Counted from the first letter of the stretch, positions 36,272 to 44,119 are shown. The stretch is DNA of 64,000 nucleotides from Muricauda sp. SCSIO 65647 (GCF_021534965.1 NZ_CP091037.1:784501-848500); one strand, 5' to 3'. A program made the numbers and translations. Notes: generated by a model not told the origin, from the letters alone.

Positions 36272-36290
36272 CTTCGACTCCGCTCAGTCA
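36272..36290. repeat. Short interspersed repeat after tRNA-Gly
   Basis: CTTCGACTCCGCTCAGTCA begins 3 nt after the tRNA discriminator base. It matches, in reverse complement, the repeat that precedes folA (2250-2270) at about 15 of 18 positions. Confidence 0.5.
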
Positions 36291-36330
36291 CCAAGGGTGG
36301 AGTTTTTTTTTAGAAATGAGTCCAAGAAAC

Positions 36331-36415
36331 GCTCGGGTGGTGGAATTGGTAGACACGTTGGACTTAAAATCCAATGGCCATTGTGGCCGTACGGGTTCAA
36401 GTCCCGTCCCGAGTA
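36331..36415 (+). tRNA. tRNA-Leu (TAA)
   Basis: The 85-nt class II tRNA has acceptor GCTCGGG/CCCGAGT with a G-T first pair, anticodon stem TTGGA/TCCAA with loop CTTAAAA (anticodon TAA at 36365-36367), a long variable arm (TGGCCATTGTGGCCGT region) and T arm ACGGG/CCCGT around TTCAAGT. It reads UUA and, by wobble, UUG. The CCA end is not encoded. It is followed by a terminator. Confidence 0.96.
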
Positions 36416-36425
36416 CAAAGAGATT

Positions 36426-36451
36426 GGCCGAGATTTTATCTCGGCCTTTTT
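36426..36451 (+). terminator. Rho-independent terminator after tRNA-Leu
   Basis: GGCCGAGAT (36426-36434) pairs perfectly with ATCTCGGCC (36438-36446) around TTT and is followed by five T. It ends the tRNA-Gly/tRNA-Leu transcript. Confidence 0.92.
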
Positions 36452-36681
36452 CTTTAAAAAACAACTCCCGGCACAATACAGTGTATACTTAATTACAGTA
36501 GAATTTTCGACTGTAAAATCTTACCTGATTCGCTATCTTTAGGGCAATGGCAGAAAAGTCTGTTTTGGCCAGCGCACCAATTCGCCTGCTGCTAAGGTAG
36601 ACGACGTGAAACGTGCCATACCGTGACCATTGTCAATAAACTTAATACCTACCTCCTATGATTCAAATAGTCAAAACAATA

Positions 36682-37149
36682 ATGCCAAAAGCGCTGTTCT
36701 ATACCGTTCTCATCGGATCATTACTGCTTACATCCTGTAAGCAAAAAGAGAATGAAGTGAACGACGGTACAGATCAAGTAGATATGTCTGTTCTAAAAAA
36801 AGAGATAGCGTCTCGTCTTCGTGATTATGAGAACAATTTGCGAAATGGAGACTCGATTGCTTTAGGTGCAATGTACATGGAAGACGCAGAAATAATTCCC
36901 TCAACTGTCGGTCGAGAAAATATTGTTAAGGCTTTCGGAGCTATGATCAGAGATGGCATTACGGGCTCAAGTTTTAAAACCGTAGGTTTATGGGGCAATG
37001 ATCAGTTACTTGTTGAGGAAGGTACGGGTGAGTGGTCTCATGAAAGCGGCCAAGTTGTTGGTCGTGGAAGGTATCTTTTGGTTTGGCAAAAAGACAATGG
37101 CGAATGGAAAATATTGAGGGACACCTGGTTTCCAGAAAAGACGGACTAA
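36682..37149 (+). CDS. SnoaL/DUF4440-like lipoprotein
   Basis: The 155-residue protein has a lipoprotein signal peptide ending LLTSC (Cys19 from ATG 36682). The rest looks like an NTF2/SnoaL-like cone: a helix with LRDYENNLRNGDSIALGAMYMEDAEIIP, and strands ending in GRGRYLLVWQKDNGEWKILRD. This is the pattern of DUF4440/calcium-calmodulin kinase association domain proteins, which bind varied small ligands or act as steroid isomerase-like enzymes. ATG 36658 is an alternative start. Its stop is followed by a motif related to those around the next two genes. Confidence 0.75.
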   Translation: MPKALFYTVLIGSLLLTSCKQKENEVNDGTDQVDMSVLKKEIASRLRDYENNLRNGDSIALGAMYMEDAEIIPSTVGRENIVKAFGAMIRDGITGSSFKTVGLWGNDQLLVEEGTGEWSHESGQVVGRGRYLLVWQKDNGEWKILRDTWFPEKTD

Positions 37150-37201
37150 ACACCAATGCACAATAATACCTATAATTCAGGGTGGTTGCATGCCACACCA
37201 A

Positions 37202-37233
37202 CCCGCCCGAACGTGCCGTTCGGTACAGGCGGG
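37202..37233. repeat. Nested GC-rich hairpin
   Basis: CCCGCC (37202-37207) pairs with GGCGGG (37228-37233), and CGAACG (37208-37213) pairs with CGTTCG (37217-37222) around TGC. The result is a GC-rich stem with a 5-nt bulge on one side. There is no T-run, so it is not a classic terminator. It may be part of a mobile or repeat element. Confidence 0.5.
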
Positions 37234-37268
37234 AATAAAAGTATTAATCAACAGTTGGATTTGTCACG

Positions 37269-37283
37269 CTTCGTCAAGCTCAG
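37269..37283. repeat. Short interspersed repeat (CTTCGTCAAGCTCAG)
   Basis: This 15-nt sequence resembles the CTTCG-CAAGCTCAG repeats dispersed between genes in flavobacterial genomes. It lies 36 nt after the GC-rich hairpin in the same gap. Membership in that family is from recollection and would need a genome-wide count. Confidence 0.35.
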
Positions 37284-37338
37284 CACGGGCTTTTGGAAAT
37301 CTCACGATTAACAACGCCGCCACAAACCATGGCCTTGA

Positions 37339-37355
37339 CCGTTGGCAATAATGTG
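37339..37355 (+). repeat. Motif before the propeller gene, paired with 39064-39080
   Basis: CCGTTGGCAATAATGTG lies just upstream of the propeller gene start and is related to the motif that follows its stop (13 of 17 bases). Together they flank the gene on both sides. Confidence 0.4.
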
Positions 37356-37367
37356 AAAAATAAAAAT

Positions 37368-39062
37368 ATGAAAAAATCATTTCTTCTTTTCTTCAGTTTG
37401 GTTATTACTGGTTTATCATTTGCACAGTTAACCGACAATACGAAACGTGAAGGAGATAAAGCAGACCCTGCCATTAATCCGATCTATGCGTATTATGAAT
37501 GGAAAAACGAAATTCCTGATGATTGTCCCTATGAACGCTCTGAAGACATTGCCAAAGTCATGTTCACTGGCCGATTTGCCAATTATACAGCTGCCGACAC
37601 TTGGTATTTGCAATCTGCAAGCGATGGAAATCTCTATTCTCCCTGGACCGATGGGGAAATGGAAGGCTTTTCGACAAACTCAAATATTCGATCAAATGCA
37701 GTGGGGCAAGCCAAGGTGATTGGCAAAGATCCTGTCAACCTTAAATTTGAAAACCTTGGCAGAATGTGGGCGGGTGGCACCAATTATTACCCTTGTGTGA
37801 GTCTTATCGCAGATGACGTTTTCTATATAGGCACGTACAATGCCTTTAATCATGAAGGTTATTTTAATGGGTTTAGATATTCAAAAAATTGGAATCATTT
37901 TACGGCCAATACAGAGCCCGAATGGCAAAACGAATATTGGATCAACGCCATTGATCCAGATGGTAACTTTTTCAATGAGACCGGTAAAGCAAAATTTCGT
38001 ACTGTTCATGCGGTAAACTTTGCCAAAAATAACAAGGCGGAAGATGGTCGCATTTATTTGAGCGCACATGGATATAGCTCCGGAAGTGGGCAAAACAACT
38101 GGGATAAAGGTGACGCCATCTATTTGTGCAGATCTGATGCAACACCCGGGGGCATTACCAAAGCAGAAAGCTATGAGTTTTTTGCAGGGCATGCGAAAAA
38201 TGGCAAACCAATATGGGCCAAGGGCGTAGAGAATGCCAAGCCTATTGTGGATTGGCCCGACCATCTTGGTAGTGAGTCCATTACATACTTTCCAAAGATG
38301 GAAAAATATATCCTCATGACCTGCAGGTTAAAGGAGAATGAAGAAAATCTTCCCTACAACATTACCATTTTTTGGGAAGCAGATGAGATATCAGGGCCTT
38401 ACAAAATTGTTCACTACATGAAAGATTGGGGGGCTCAAACTTATTTTCCCAACATAACACCCCAATTCATCAATGAAGAGGGCACGAGTGCATGGATGAC
38501 AGTTGCAAGCAATTATAGCGTGCAGAACATCAATCCTCACCAAAATCGCTATGCGGCTTCAATGCACGAGTTTGCTTTTGTTTTAAAAGATACACCCTTT
38601 AAAGAGGTAAAGCTGAATCTAAAAAACATTGCCCCATTGGCGAAAGTTTGGGCAACATCATCTGAAGAAGACAGTAAACCAGAGGCCGTTATTGATAACG
38701 TCATTGATATTGAAAACAAGGACAAAACAAAGGAGTGGATTTCTCACGAAGGAAAAGGTGCCATGATCAAATTGGAATGGGATGAAGAAAAAGTGATAGA
38801 CAGAATACGAGTATATGACAGTCCGGCCAGCGACCGTTGGACCAAGGAAGGCTATTTTGTATTCAGTGATGGTTCCATGGAATGGATGTATGCCGCCCCC
38901 TCAAATAGTGCCCAAACTCCAGCAGAGATCAAATTTCCACCAAAAAAGGTGAAGTGGGTAAAGTTTACCATCACCGACGGATTTGCTGAAATGTCAACTG
39001 CGTGGCTTCCCGGGCTGAGATTGGGGGTTTCGGAGATTCAAGTATTTGAGGTTAATCGATAA
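37368..39062 (+). CDS. Secreted DUF4185-like beta-propeller protein with discoidin-like C-terminus
   Basis: The start at 37368 gives a clear signal peptide (MKKSFLLFFSLVITGLSFAQ); an upstream in-frame start adds an unrelated leader. The 564-residue protein has a large N-terminal region rich in Trp, Tyr and Asp with motifs such as ASDGNLYSPWTDG and GGTNYYPC. These are like DUF4185/GH43-type propellers. A C-terminal F5/8 type C (discoidin)-like domain follows, from about 430 to the end (AKVWATSSEEDSKPEAVIDN, WVKFTITDG). A secreted carbohydrate-active enzyme is likely, but catalytic residues cannot be assigned. Confidence 0.65.
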   Translation: MKKSFLLFFSLVITGLSFAQLTDNTKREGDKADPAINPIYAYYEWKNEIPDDCPYERSEDIAKVMFTGRFANYTAADTWYLQSASDGNLYSPWTDGEMEGFSTNSNIRSNAVGQAKVIGKDPVNLKFENLGRMWAGGTNYYPCVSLIADDVFYIGTYNAFNHEGYFNGFRYSKNWNHFTANTEPEWQNEYWINAIDPDGNFFNETGKAKFRTVHAVNFAKNNKAEDGRIYLSAHGYSSGSGQNNWDKGDAIYLCRSDATPGGITKAESYEFFAGHAKNGKPIWAKGVENAKPIVDWPDHLGSESITYFPKMEKYILMTCRLKENEENLPYNITIFWEADEISGPYKIVHYMKDWGAQTYFPNITPQFINEEGTSAWMTVASNYSVQNINPHQNRYAASMHEFAFVLKDTPFKEVKLNLKNIAPLAKVWATSSEEDSKPEAVIDNVIDIENKDKTKEWISHEGKGAMIKLEWDEEKVIDRIRVYDSPASDRWTKEGYFVFSDGSMEWMYAAPSNSAQTPAEIKFPPKKVKWVKFTITDGFAEMSTAWLPGLRLGVSEIQVFEVNR

Positions 39063-39063
39063 A

Positions 39064-39080
39064 CCATTGCCAACAATGTA
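39064..39080 (+). repeat. Stop-proximal motif after the propeller gene
   Basis: CCATTGCCAACAATGTA begins 2 nt after the stop. It matches CCGTTGGCAATAATGTG (37339-37355), located 13 nt before the same gene, at 13 of 17 positions. The sequence after the stop of the SnoaL-like gene at 37149 is also similar in outline. The motifs could mark gene-cassette boundaries. Confidence 0.4.
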
Positions 39081-39106
39081 TACCATTAAATCATAAAAAA
39101 TACCAA

Positions 39107-39838
39107 ATGAACATGCGCTATATTTCAATGACCGTTCTGGTCTTTCTGCTAAGTTGCCAAACCAAAAAGAAAGAAGTTAAAGATGACGTTCAAAGTGTTG
39201 CCCCAGAAAAGGCCCTAAAAAGGTCTGTTGAGACCAATGTTCTGATTTCTAACCACCTCCCCAAAATTGAAATTAAGGTGGATAATGAATTTGACTTCAT
39301 TGGTCAATTTGATTTTGAAATACTGGCATCTTCCGATGAATACCCTGAAGATGTGCAAGGGAAACCAGTAGCAGCGGGCGAACGATATATTTTTGCCGCC
39401 ATTGATGATGATCGTTACATAAGCAAGCTCTTTATAGTTCAGTTTGAAGGATTTTTGCCCGAAAATGATTTCATATATAACTATAATTTTAGTGCCGCAG
39501 ACTCCATAGGTGAAAATAGATATCGTCACAATACCTGGTTCTATGACAGTAAAAAATTGGCCCAAGAAAATCCGAATGGAGAAGGTGCTAAAACAAGAGC
39601 TTTTTTAGAAGGTAAAGGTTATGTGCTGGAAGATGAATTTATGATGTCGCGTTTTGTCGGTTTGGCCAGTGAAGACAGAAAAAACGAAATCATTATTTTT
39701 TATCTCGAAATGCTGAATAAAACTACTGGAATCTCTTTGGAAGAATATGAGAATTCGATAGACGATGAGAAAGCTGAGTCTATCAGAAATTCATTTGTAG
39801 AGCGCTCGAGAAAGAGTTTTGACATAACCAAAGGATAA
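39107..39838 (+). CDS. Lipoprotein of unknown function
   Basis: The 243-residue protein starts with a lipoprotein signal peptide whose lipobox is VFLLSC (Cys17). The mature part is acidic and has a beta-rich middle (LPKIEIKVDNEFDFIGQFDFEILA, RYIFAAIDDDRYISKLFIVQFEGFL) and helices near the C-terminus. I do not recognise a family. ATG 39113 is an alternative start. It follows the propeller gene after a 44-bp gap that contains the recurring CCATTGCCAACAATGTA motif. Confidence 0.6.
   Translation: MNMRYISMTVLVFLLSCQTKKKEVKDDVQSVAPEKALKRSVETNVLISNHLPKIEIKVDNEFDFIGQFDFEILASSDEYPEDVQGKPVAAGERYIFAAIDDDRYISKLFIVQFEGFLPENDFIYNYNFSAADSIGENRYRHNTWFYDSKKLAQENPNGEGAKTRAFLEGKGYVLEDEFMMSRFVGLASEDRKNEIIIFYLEMLNKTTGISLEEYENSIDDEKAESIRNSFVERSRKSFDITKG
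39339..39340. other. Note: no separate feature inside the 39107-39838 gene
   Basis: A frame on the opposite strand runs through the lipoprotein gene but has no signal, start context or family pattern, and is treated as a shadow of it. Confidence 0.1.
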
Positions 39839-40279
39839 CGAACGGTATACTGCTATGGCCATAATTCATTGTGTTTTAGTACCACACCAAAACAAATGGC
39901 TGATTATGGAAAGTCCTAGTCCATAGAATTGCTTATCGAATAAATATTTGGAAAGCCATAGTAGTCACCATAAATATCTTTGGAAATACCCGATTCATTA
40001 ACTTTGGTGAACATCGCCCCATTAAACCGGCCAACAACCGTGAATAATCTAGCGCTTGTCGATAGAATTTGACATTTTGGCATAAATGTTCGAACTTATA
40101 TAGCTTTTTGCTTTGCAATAACCTATGCAATTATTGGTAGATTTTGGCGTTTGGTTAAGTAAAAGATTATAAAAAGTTTATGATTGTCAACTGTAATTTT
40201 GGCACAATATTTTAGTCCTTTAATATGGAATATTATGCGGAATGAAGGAAATTTCGCATCATTTTAATTTTTTTTTGTT
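39839..40279. other. 441-bp gap without a supported gene
   Basis: The region is AT-rich. A 65-codon minus-strand frame at 39933-40130 has no signal peptide, family pattern or start context and is not accepted. The only element seen is a TAATTTTG promoter-like box at 40194-40201. The first bases after the stop at 39838 (AACGAACGGTATACTGC) resemble the post-stop sequences of the two preceding genes loosely. Confidence 0.6.
40194..40201 (+). promoter_or_regulatory. -7 promoter element for the 40.3-41.2 kb gene pair
   Basis: TAATTTTG is a perfect TAnnTTTG match, with the first gene starting 78 nt later. No TTG lies at 19-20 nt upstream. Confidence 0.4.
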
Positions 40280-40501
40280 ATGTTTAAAAATCTTTTCAAA
40301 TACATATACGAGAACATAACAAACCAACTAATGACAAGAACGTCCACGATTATTAGAAACAACCGCGGGGAGGATACAGGTCTGAGGGGTAACAACGATG
40401 GGTCATTGACAGTTGATAAGACTGTCTTCTTCAAAAGGCCAGTAGTTAGAGAGCTTTTAACAGAAATTAGCGAAAAAGTATTGGCTAAAGCCGGTAAATA
40501 A
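40280..40501 (+). CDS. Small protein of unknown function, first gene of a pair
   Basis: This 73-residue protein is basic and polar after a short amphipathic N-terminus (MFKNLFKYIYENI). It has an Asn/Gly-rich middle (RNNRGEDTGLRGNNDGS, 26-42) and a helical C-terminus (RPVVRELLTEISEKVLAKAG). I recognise no family, and no signal peptide or membrane helix is present. It is followed 8 bp later by the membrane protein gene on the same strand, so they are very likely co-transcribed. The A/T-rich codon use matches the neighbouring gene and is somewhat unlike that of the housekeeping genes around. Confidence 0.6.
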   Translation: MFKNLFKYIYENITNQLMTRTSTIIRNNRGEDTGLRGNNDGSLTVDKTVFFKRPVVRELLTEISEKVLAKAGK

Positions 40502-40509
40502 GTCGGATT

Positions 40510-41229
40510 ATGCCTTATAATTTATTGTTGCTCCCATTAATAGGGGGGTACTTCTTCATTACCACTTTTGTCTATCTAAAATATAAGTACAGACGCTTAT
40601 CAGCCCAAAGAATACTGTTTGCATCGATAATAACGGGAACCATTTTTCTTTTCATTGTTTTTATTATAAGAGCGATTTTGTATTGGTATTTTCCTGAACT
40701 TAAGGATCTCGTTTTACTTAAGCTCGATAATTTTCCCTTAAGAAAAATCGATTATCTATGGACTGCCATCTTCACCTTTCTATTAGCATTCATAGGAACT
40801 CATGTAGCCAATGGGGTATTATCAATAATAGGGTACCGCGGTTTGCCCAACCCGATGGCCTGGGCCGTCAAACGCTATGGAAATGAATTGGAACAACTGT
40901 TTATGCAATCTGCAATCGATGGGTCAGCTATCCAAATTACATTGAAAAATAGAAAGGTCTATATTGGTTTTGCAACAGAAATACCAAAACCCGGGGAGAC
41001 CAATTATCTAAAATTGACCCCGATTCTAAGTGGTGCCAGAAAAAGTGAGACCATGGAATTTAGGGTTACCACAAATTATTTTGTCGCTCTCAAGGAAATT
41101 GAGAACGAATATTTTGGCGCACCTCGCTTCAATTATGATATCACGATAAAGCAAGATGAAATCCTGACTGCAACCCCATTTAATCCTGAATTGCAATCAT
41201 CTTTGGAAAAAATGGAAAAAAAGAACTAA
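40510..41229 (+). CDS. Three-TM membrane protein with C-terminal beta domain, unknown
   Basis: The 239-residue protein has three hydrophobic helices (about 4-24, 37-58 and 83-107) followed by a soluble domain of about 130 residues. That domain has a short helix (NELEQLFMQSAIDGSA) and strands with IQITLKNRKVYIGFATEIPKPG, YLKLTPILSGARK and MEFRVTTNYFVAL. The alternation resembles a small Sm-like or SH3-like barrel, perhaps related to DUF6338-type proteins, but I am not sure of the family. The soluble part is probably cytoplasmic. It forms a pair with the preceding 73-residue gene. Confidence 0.65.
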   Translation: MPYNLLLLPLIGGYFFITTFVYLKYKYRRLSAQRILFASIITGTIFLFIVFIIRAILYWYFPELKDLVLLKLDNFPLRKIDYLWTAIFTFLLAFIGTHVANGVLSIIGYRGLPNPMAWAVKRYGNELEQLFMQSAIDGSAIQITLKNRKVYIGFATEIPKPGETNYLKLTPILSGARKSETMEFRVTTNYFVALKEIENEYFGAPRFNYDITIKQDEILTATPFNPELQSSLEKMEKKN

Positions 41230-41460
41230 GGACGATATTGTTAACACAAAAGGCATATAGAAATACCATTAGCAAAAATCAATGAATTAGAACATTTGCT
41301 GATAAACCTTTTTTTGTCTTCTTATCACTGATATGGTGCTTGATTATTTCTGCTTTATGCCAAATATAGTTCTGCACCCCTAAGAAATGAATATACTTGA
41401 AATTTAAAGGGTAACCTCTCACCCAATGTGCAGAAAAGCCAAAATCTAAGTTTCGGTCTT

Positions 41461-41661
41461 TTAATCTCCTTCTTCAAGTTCAAAAATCTCATTGACCGAA
41501 ATGCCGAACACTCTTGAAAGTTTTAACGCCAATAGCGTTGAGGGCACATAACGGTTTTTTTCAATGGAATTGATGGTCTGCCGTGACACACTCAACAGGT
41601 TGGCCAACTCTTCTTGGGTCAAATCTTTTATGGCCCTTTGTACCTTCAAATTGTTTTTCAT
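41461..41661 (-). CDS. XRE-family HTH transcriptional regulator
   Basis: The 66-residue protein is one Cro/CI-type helix-turn-helix. The helix pair LTQEELANLLSVSRQTINSIE (about 14-34) and the tail YVPSTLLALKLSRVFGISVNEIFELEE are typical of the small YgzD-like regulators that act as stand-alone repressors. Its start overlaps the end of the upstream membrane-protein gene by 4 bp (ATGA), so both come from one transcript. It probably controls that transcript. Confidence 0.92.
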   Translation of the reverse strand: MKNNLKVQRAIKDLTQEELANLLSVSRQTINSIEKNRYVPSTLLALKLSRVFGISVNEIFELEEGD

Positions 41662-42092
41662 TTCATTGCACGCTTCAACATATTGAAAAACATGATCTGA
41701 ATCAACAGAATGAACAAAATCACCTGAAAGTAACTAGTACTCATTTCTGCTTTGCCATTGACCAAATAATTTACTCCATATTCCACATACGGCTGTATAA
41801 GGGTGTATAAGACCCCCATGATGAATGCCAGTCTATAGCTCAGCCCCCTAAGACTTACCATCAATTCATCTTCAACCTTTTCTTTTGAAATGGACACTAT
41901 TAAAAAACCCAGAATCATCAAGTTGTGCATTATAGGTTTGACCCACTCTGGCCCATCGACAAATTTGTTGGCCACCATGAGCAAAAAAGCTGCGATGACA
42001 ATGATCCATCCTATTTTTTTATACCGATTTGACAATTGAAAATTGCCCCAGCGACGTAGTTTGGCAACTTCTGACTCACAAAACTCTTTCAT
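41658..42092 (-). CDS. Four-TM membrane protein coupled to an HTH regulator
   Basis: The 144-residue protein has four hydrophobic segments at about 27-41, 51-67, 88-104 and 118-138, after a charged N-terminus (KEFCESEVAKLRRWGNF). It resembles the DUF2178-like membrane proteins that accompany small XRE regulators in many Bacteroidota and Firmicutes. The function of such pairs is not known. The gene overlaps the regulator by 4 bp. Its upstream region contains an AT-rich TACTTTTA box on the minus strand near the start. Confidence 0.7.
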   Translation of the reverse strand: MKEFCESEVAKLRRWGNFQLSNRYKKIGWIIVIAAFLLMVANKFVDGPEWVKPIMHNLMILGFLIVSISKEKVEDELMVSLRGLSYRLAFIMGVLYTLIQPYVEYGVNYLVNGKAEMSTSYFQVILFILLIQIMFFNMLKRAMK

Positions 42093-42265
42093 AATTATAC
42101 GGTTTAATCACTGTAAAAGTATAGTTTTTTTTACTTAATGACAAATAAACTTTACATTTCATTACAGCACACTTCTTTGATTCCCGTTGAACCGTGATGT
42201 GCAAATACTGTCTCCGAAATACAGATGGATTTTCTAATTTTAAAAGATGCTAAACTAGATTGTCC

Positions 42266-42778
42266 ATGAAAACCACCATCATCTCTGACATACACGACCA
42301 TGTCTGGAACCTTCAAAAAGCACTTGAAAGGCCCGAATTACAGGCTACGGAGGCACTTATTTGCTGTGGTGACCTTTGTTCACCCTTTATAATCAAACTT
42401 TTGGGGCAAGGGTATGGTAACCCAATCCACATCGTGCTTGGCAACAACGACGGTGATGTCGCTTCTATCGTTAAAGTGGCCCAAAATTTTTCGAACATCC
42501 ATATTCACGGCGAATATTTCAGGGGTGATTTGGGAGGCATCTCGGTTGCCGCAAACCACTACCCCGAAAAGGCTCGATCGTTGGCCGAAAATGGGGGTTA
42601 TGATGTAGTCTGCTATGGTCATAACCACATCTTGCTCGCTGATGAAATGGTCGGTGATACCCTACTCATCAATCCTGGGGCCATTATGGGCTATCATGGC
42701 GGCGAACTAAAAGACCTGTCCGCCACTTTTTTGGTTCTGGACACCGAGACACGCGAAGCAACAGTTTATCACTTGTAG
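42266..42778 (+). CDS. YfcE/MJ0936-family metallophosphoesterase
   Basis: The 170-residue protein is a single calcineurin-like phosphoesterase domain. The metal ligands of the family are all visible: Asp8 and His10 in SDIHDH, Asp36 in CCGDLC, Asn60 in GNND, His98 in NHYP, and His119/His121 in YGHNHI. Members hydrolyse phosphodiesters, including cyclic nucleotides, with Mn2+ or a similar metal. The start at 42266 (ATG) is preferred over the TTG at 42260. An Nramp-like transporter gene follows 84 bp downstream, which would fit with a metal-dependent role, but this is only context. Confidence 0.9.
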   Translation: MKTTIISDIHDHVWNLQKALERPELQATEALICCGDLCSPFIIKLLGQGYGNPIHIVLGNNDGDVASIVKVAQNFSNIHIHGEYFRGDLGGISVAANHYPEKARSLAENGGYDVVCYGHNHILLADEMVGDTLLINPGAIMGYHGGELKDLSATFLVLDTETREATVYHL

Positions 42779-42862
42779 AAACACTTTGCCGTAAAATGCA
42801 GTTTTTTTCTCCCATCCCATAAAAAAACCTATTTTTAGTGCACCGCATCTTTTGGCTTTTCT

Positions 42863-44119
42863 ATGTCAAAGTTCAGACGACTGATAAAACTTGTAGGGCC
42901 TGGGCTATTGTTTGCCAGTATGGCCATCGGCACCTCGCATCTGGTGCTCTCTACAAAAGCAGGTGCCCAGTATGGCTGGGTTATGGTCATCCCCATCATT
43001 TTGGCCAATGTACTGAAATACCCCTTTTTTGAATTCGGTGTCAGGTACACCAACGTGACCCACAACAGTTTGATACAGGGGTATCGAAATTTGGGCAAAA
43101 GCTATCTCTGGGTCTATGCACTGGTAACCGTAGTATCTATTTTCACATTATTGGCCGCCCTTTATGTGGTCACTTCCGGATTGCTCATCAATCTTTTAAA
43201 GATATCGGGAATAAGTATCAGCATGACCGCTTTGGGCCTTTTTGCCTTTATCAGTACCCTGCTCATCATTGGGCGGTATAAATTTCTGGAGAATTCATTG
43301 AAAGTGGTCATTTCCATCTTGTTTGTGGCCCTTTTGGTCACTACGGCCATGGTACTGTACAAAGGCCAAATCGAGCCCGTTGAAAATTTTCAGCGACCTG
43401 AAATATTCAACGAAGTGGGCATTTTATTCCTTATCAGTCTTATGGGATGGATGCCCACAGCCGTCGAGGCCTCTGGATGGGTAAGCTTATGGAGCATCGA
43501 AAAACTTAAGGCCACCGAAGAAAAACCAACAGTCAAAGAATCGCTCAGTGAGTTCAATCTGGGCTATTTTATGACAGCCCTGCTCGCCATTTTCTTTTTG
43601 ATCATTGGTTGGATGACCTTATACGGTTCTGGCACAGAGCTTAGCGGCAATGCGGTGGTCTTTGCCGATCAAGTGGTCAACCTTTTTACCGCCCATATTG
43701 GCAACTGGGCCTATATTTTTATAGCGGTGGCGGCCTTTGCCACCATGTTCAGCACCTGTATGACCGCTCATGATGCCATCGCTAGGGTCAGCCTCGATGT
43801 GTTGGACAAGTTGTATCCCAATAAAAAAGTCTTTACCCAAAAATCTTCTTCTTTTGCCTTAACAGTTTTGCTCATGGCTCTTATCAACTGGATCGTCATC
43901 ACGCTGTTCAGCGCCAATATGGGGCAATTGGTGGCCTTGGCCACTTTCGTTTCTTTTGTGATGGCCCCTATCGTGGGCTGGATGAATCTCAAGGCGGTAC
44001 TGGGCAAGGATATGCCCATGGCCTACCGTCCCAAAAAAGGACTGCAGGGACTTACCTATGTCGGAATGGTCTTTCTTTCGCTATTTGCACTTTACTACTG
44101 TTGGGTGCTCTGGTTCTAA
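42863..44119 (+). CDS. Nramp-like divalent metal transporter, atypical
   Basis: The 418-residue membrane protein has about eleven helices of the LeuT fold, and the GPGLLFASMAIGTSHLVLS and AGAQYGWVMVIP segments align with helix 1 of Nramp. The helix-1 metal site (DPGN in MntH) is absent; the aligned bases give AIGTS. In helix 6 the Met-Pro of the MPH motif is kept (Met197-Pro198) but the His is Thr199. It therefore belongs to the superfamily but may carry a different cation, such as Mg2+ or another substrate. An upstream in-frame GTG at 42838 is less likely to be the start. Confidence 0.75.
   Translation: MSKFRRLIKLVGPGLLFASMAIGTSHLVLSTKAGAQYGWVMVIPIILANVLKYPFFEFGVRYTNVTHNSLIQGYRNLGKSYLWVYALVTVVSIFTLLAALYVVTSGLLINLLKISGISISMTALGLFAFISTLLIIGRYKFLENSLKVVISILFVALLVTTAMVLYKGQIEPVENFQRPEIFNEVGILFLISLMGWMPTAVEASGWVSLWSIEKLKATEEKPTVKESLSEFNLGYFMTALLAIFFLIIGWMTLYGSGTELSGNAVVFADQVVNLFTAHIGNWAYIFIAVAAFATMFSTCMTAHDAIARVSLDVLDKLYPNKKVFTQKSSSFALTVLLMALINWIVITLFSANMGQLVALATFVSFVMAPIVGWMNLKAVLGKDMPMAYRPKKGLQGLTYVGMVFLSLFALYYCWVLWF

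Noticed and set aside
36426-36451. Riboswitch or leader RNA after tRNA-Leu
   Set aside because: The hairpin and T-run are a simple terminator with no further conserved structure.
36211-36492. Reading frames across the two tRNA genes
   Set aside because: They cover structured RNA genes and have no protein family pattern.
39339-39340. Extra feature inside the unknown lipoprotein gene
   Set aside because: The opposite-strand frame there is a shadow of the gene at 39107-39838; the low-confidence note in the feature list is not an annotation.
39933-40130. 65-codon minus-strand frame in the 39.8-40.3 kb gap
   Set aside because: No start context, family or codon pattern supports it.
42838-42862. 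GTG start for the Nramp-like gene
   Set aside because: It reads in a different frame from the transporter or adds an unrelated leader; ATG 42863 begins the conserved helix-1 region.
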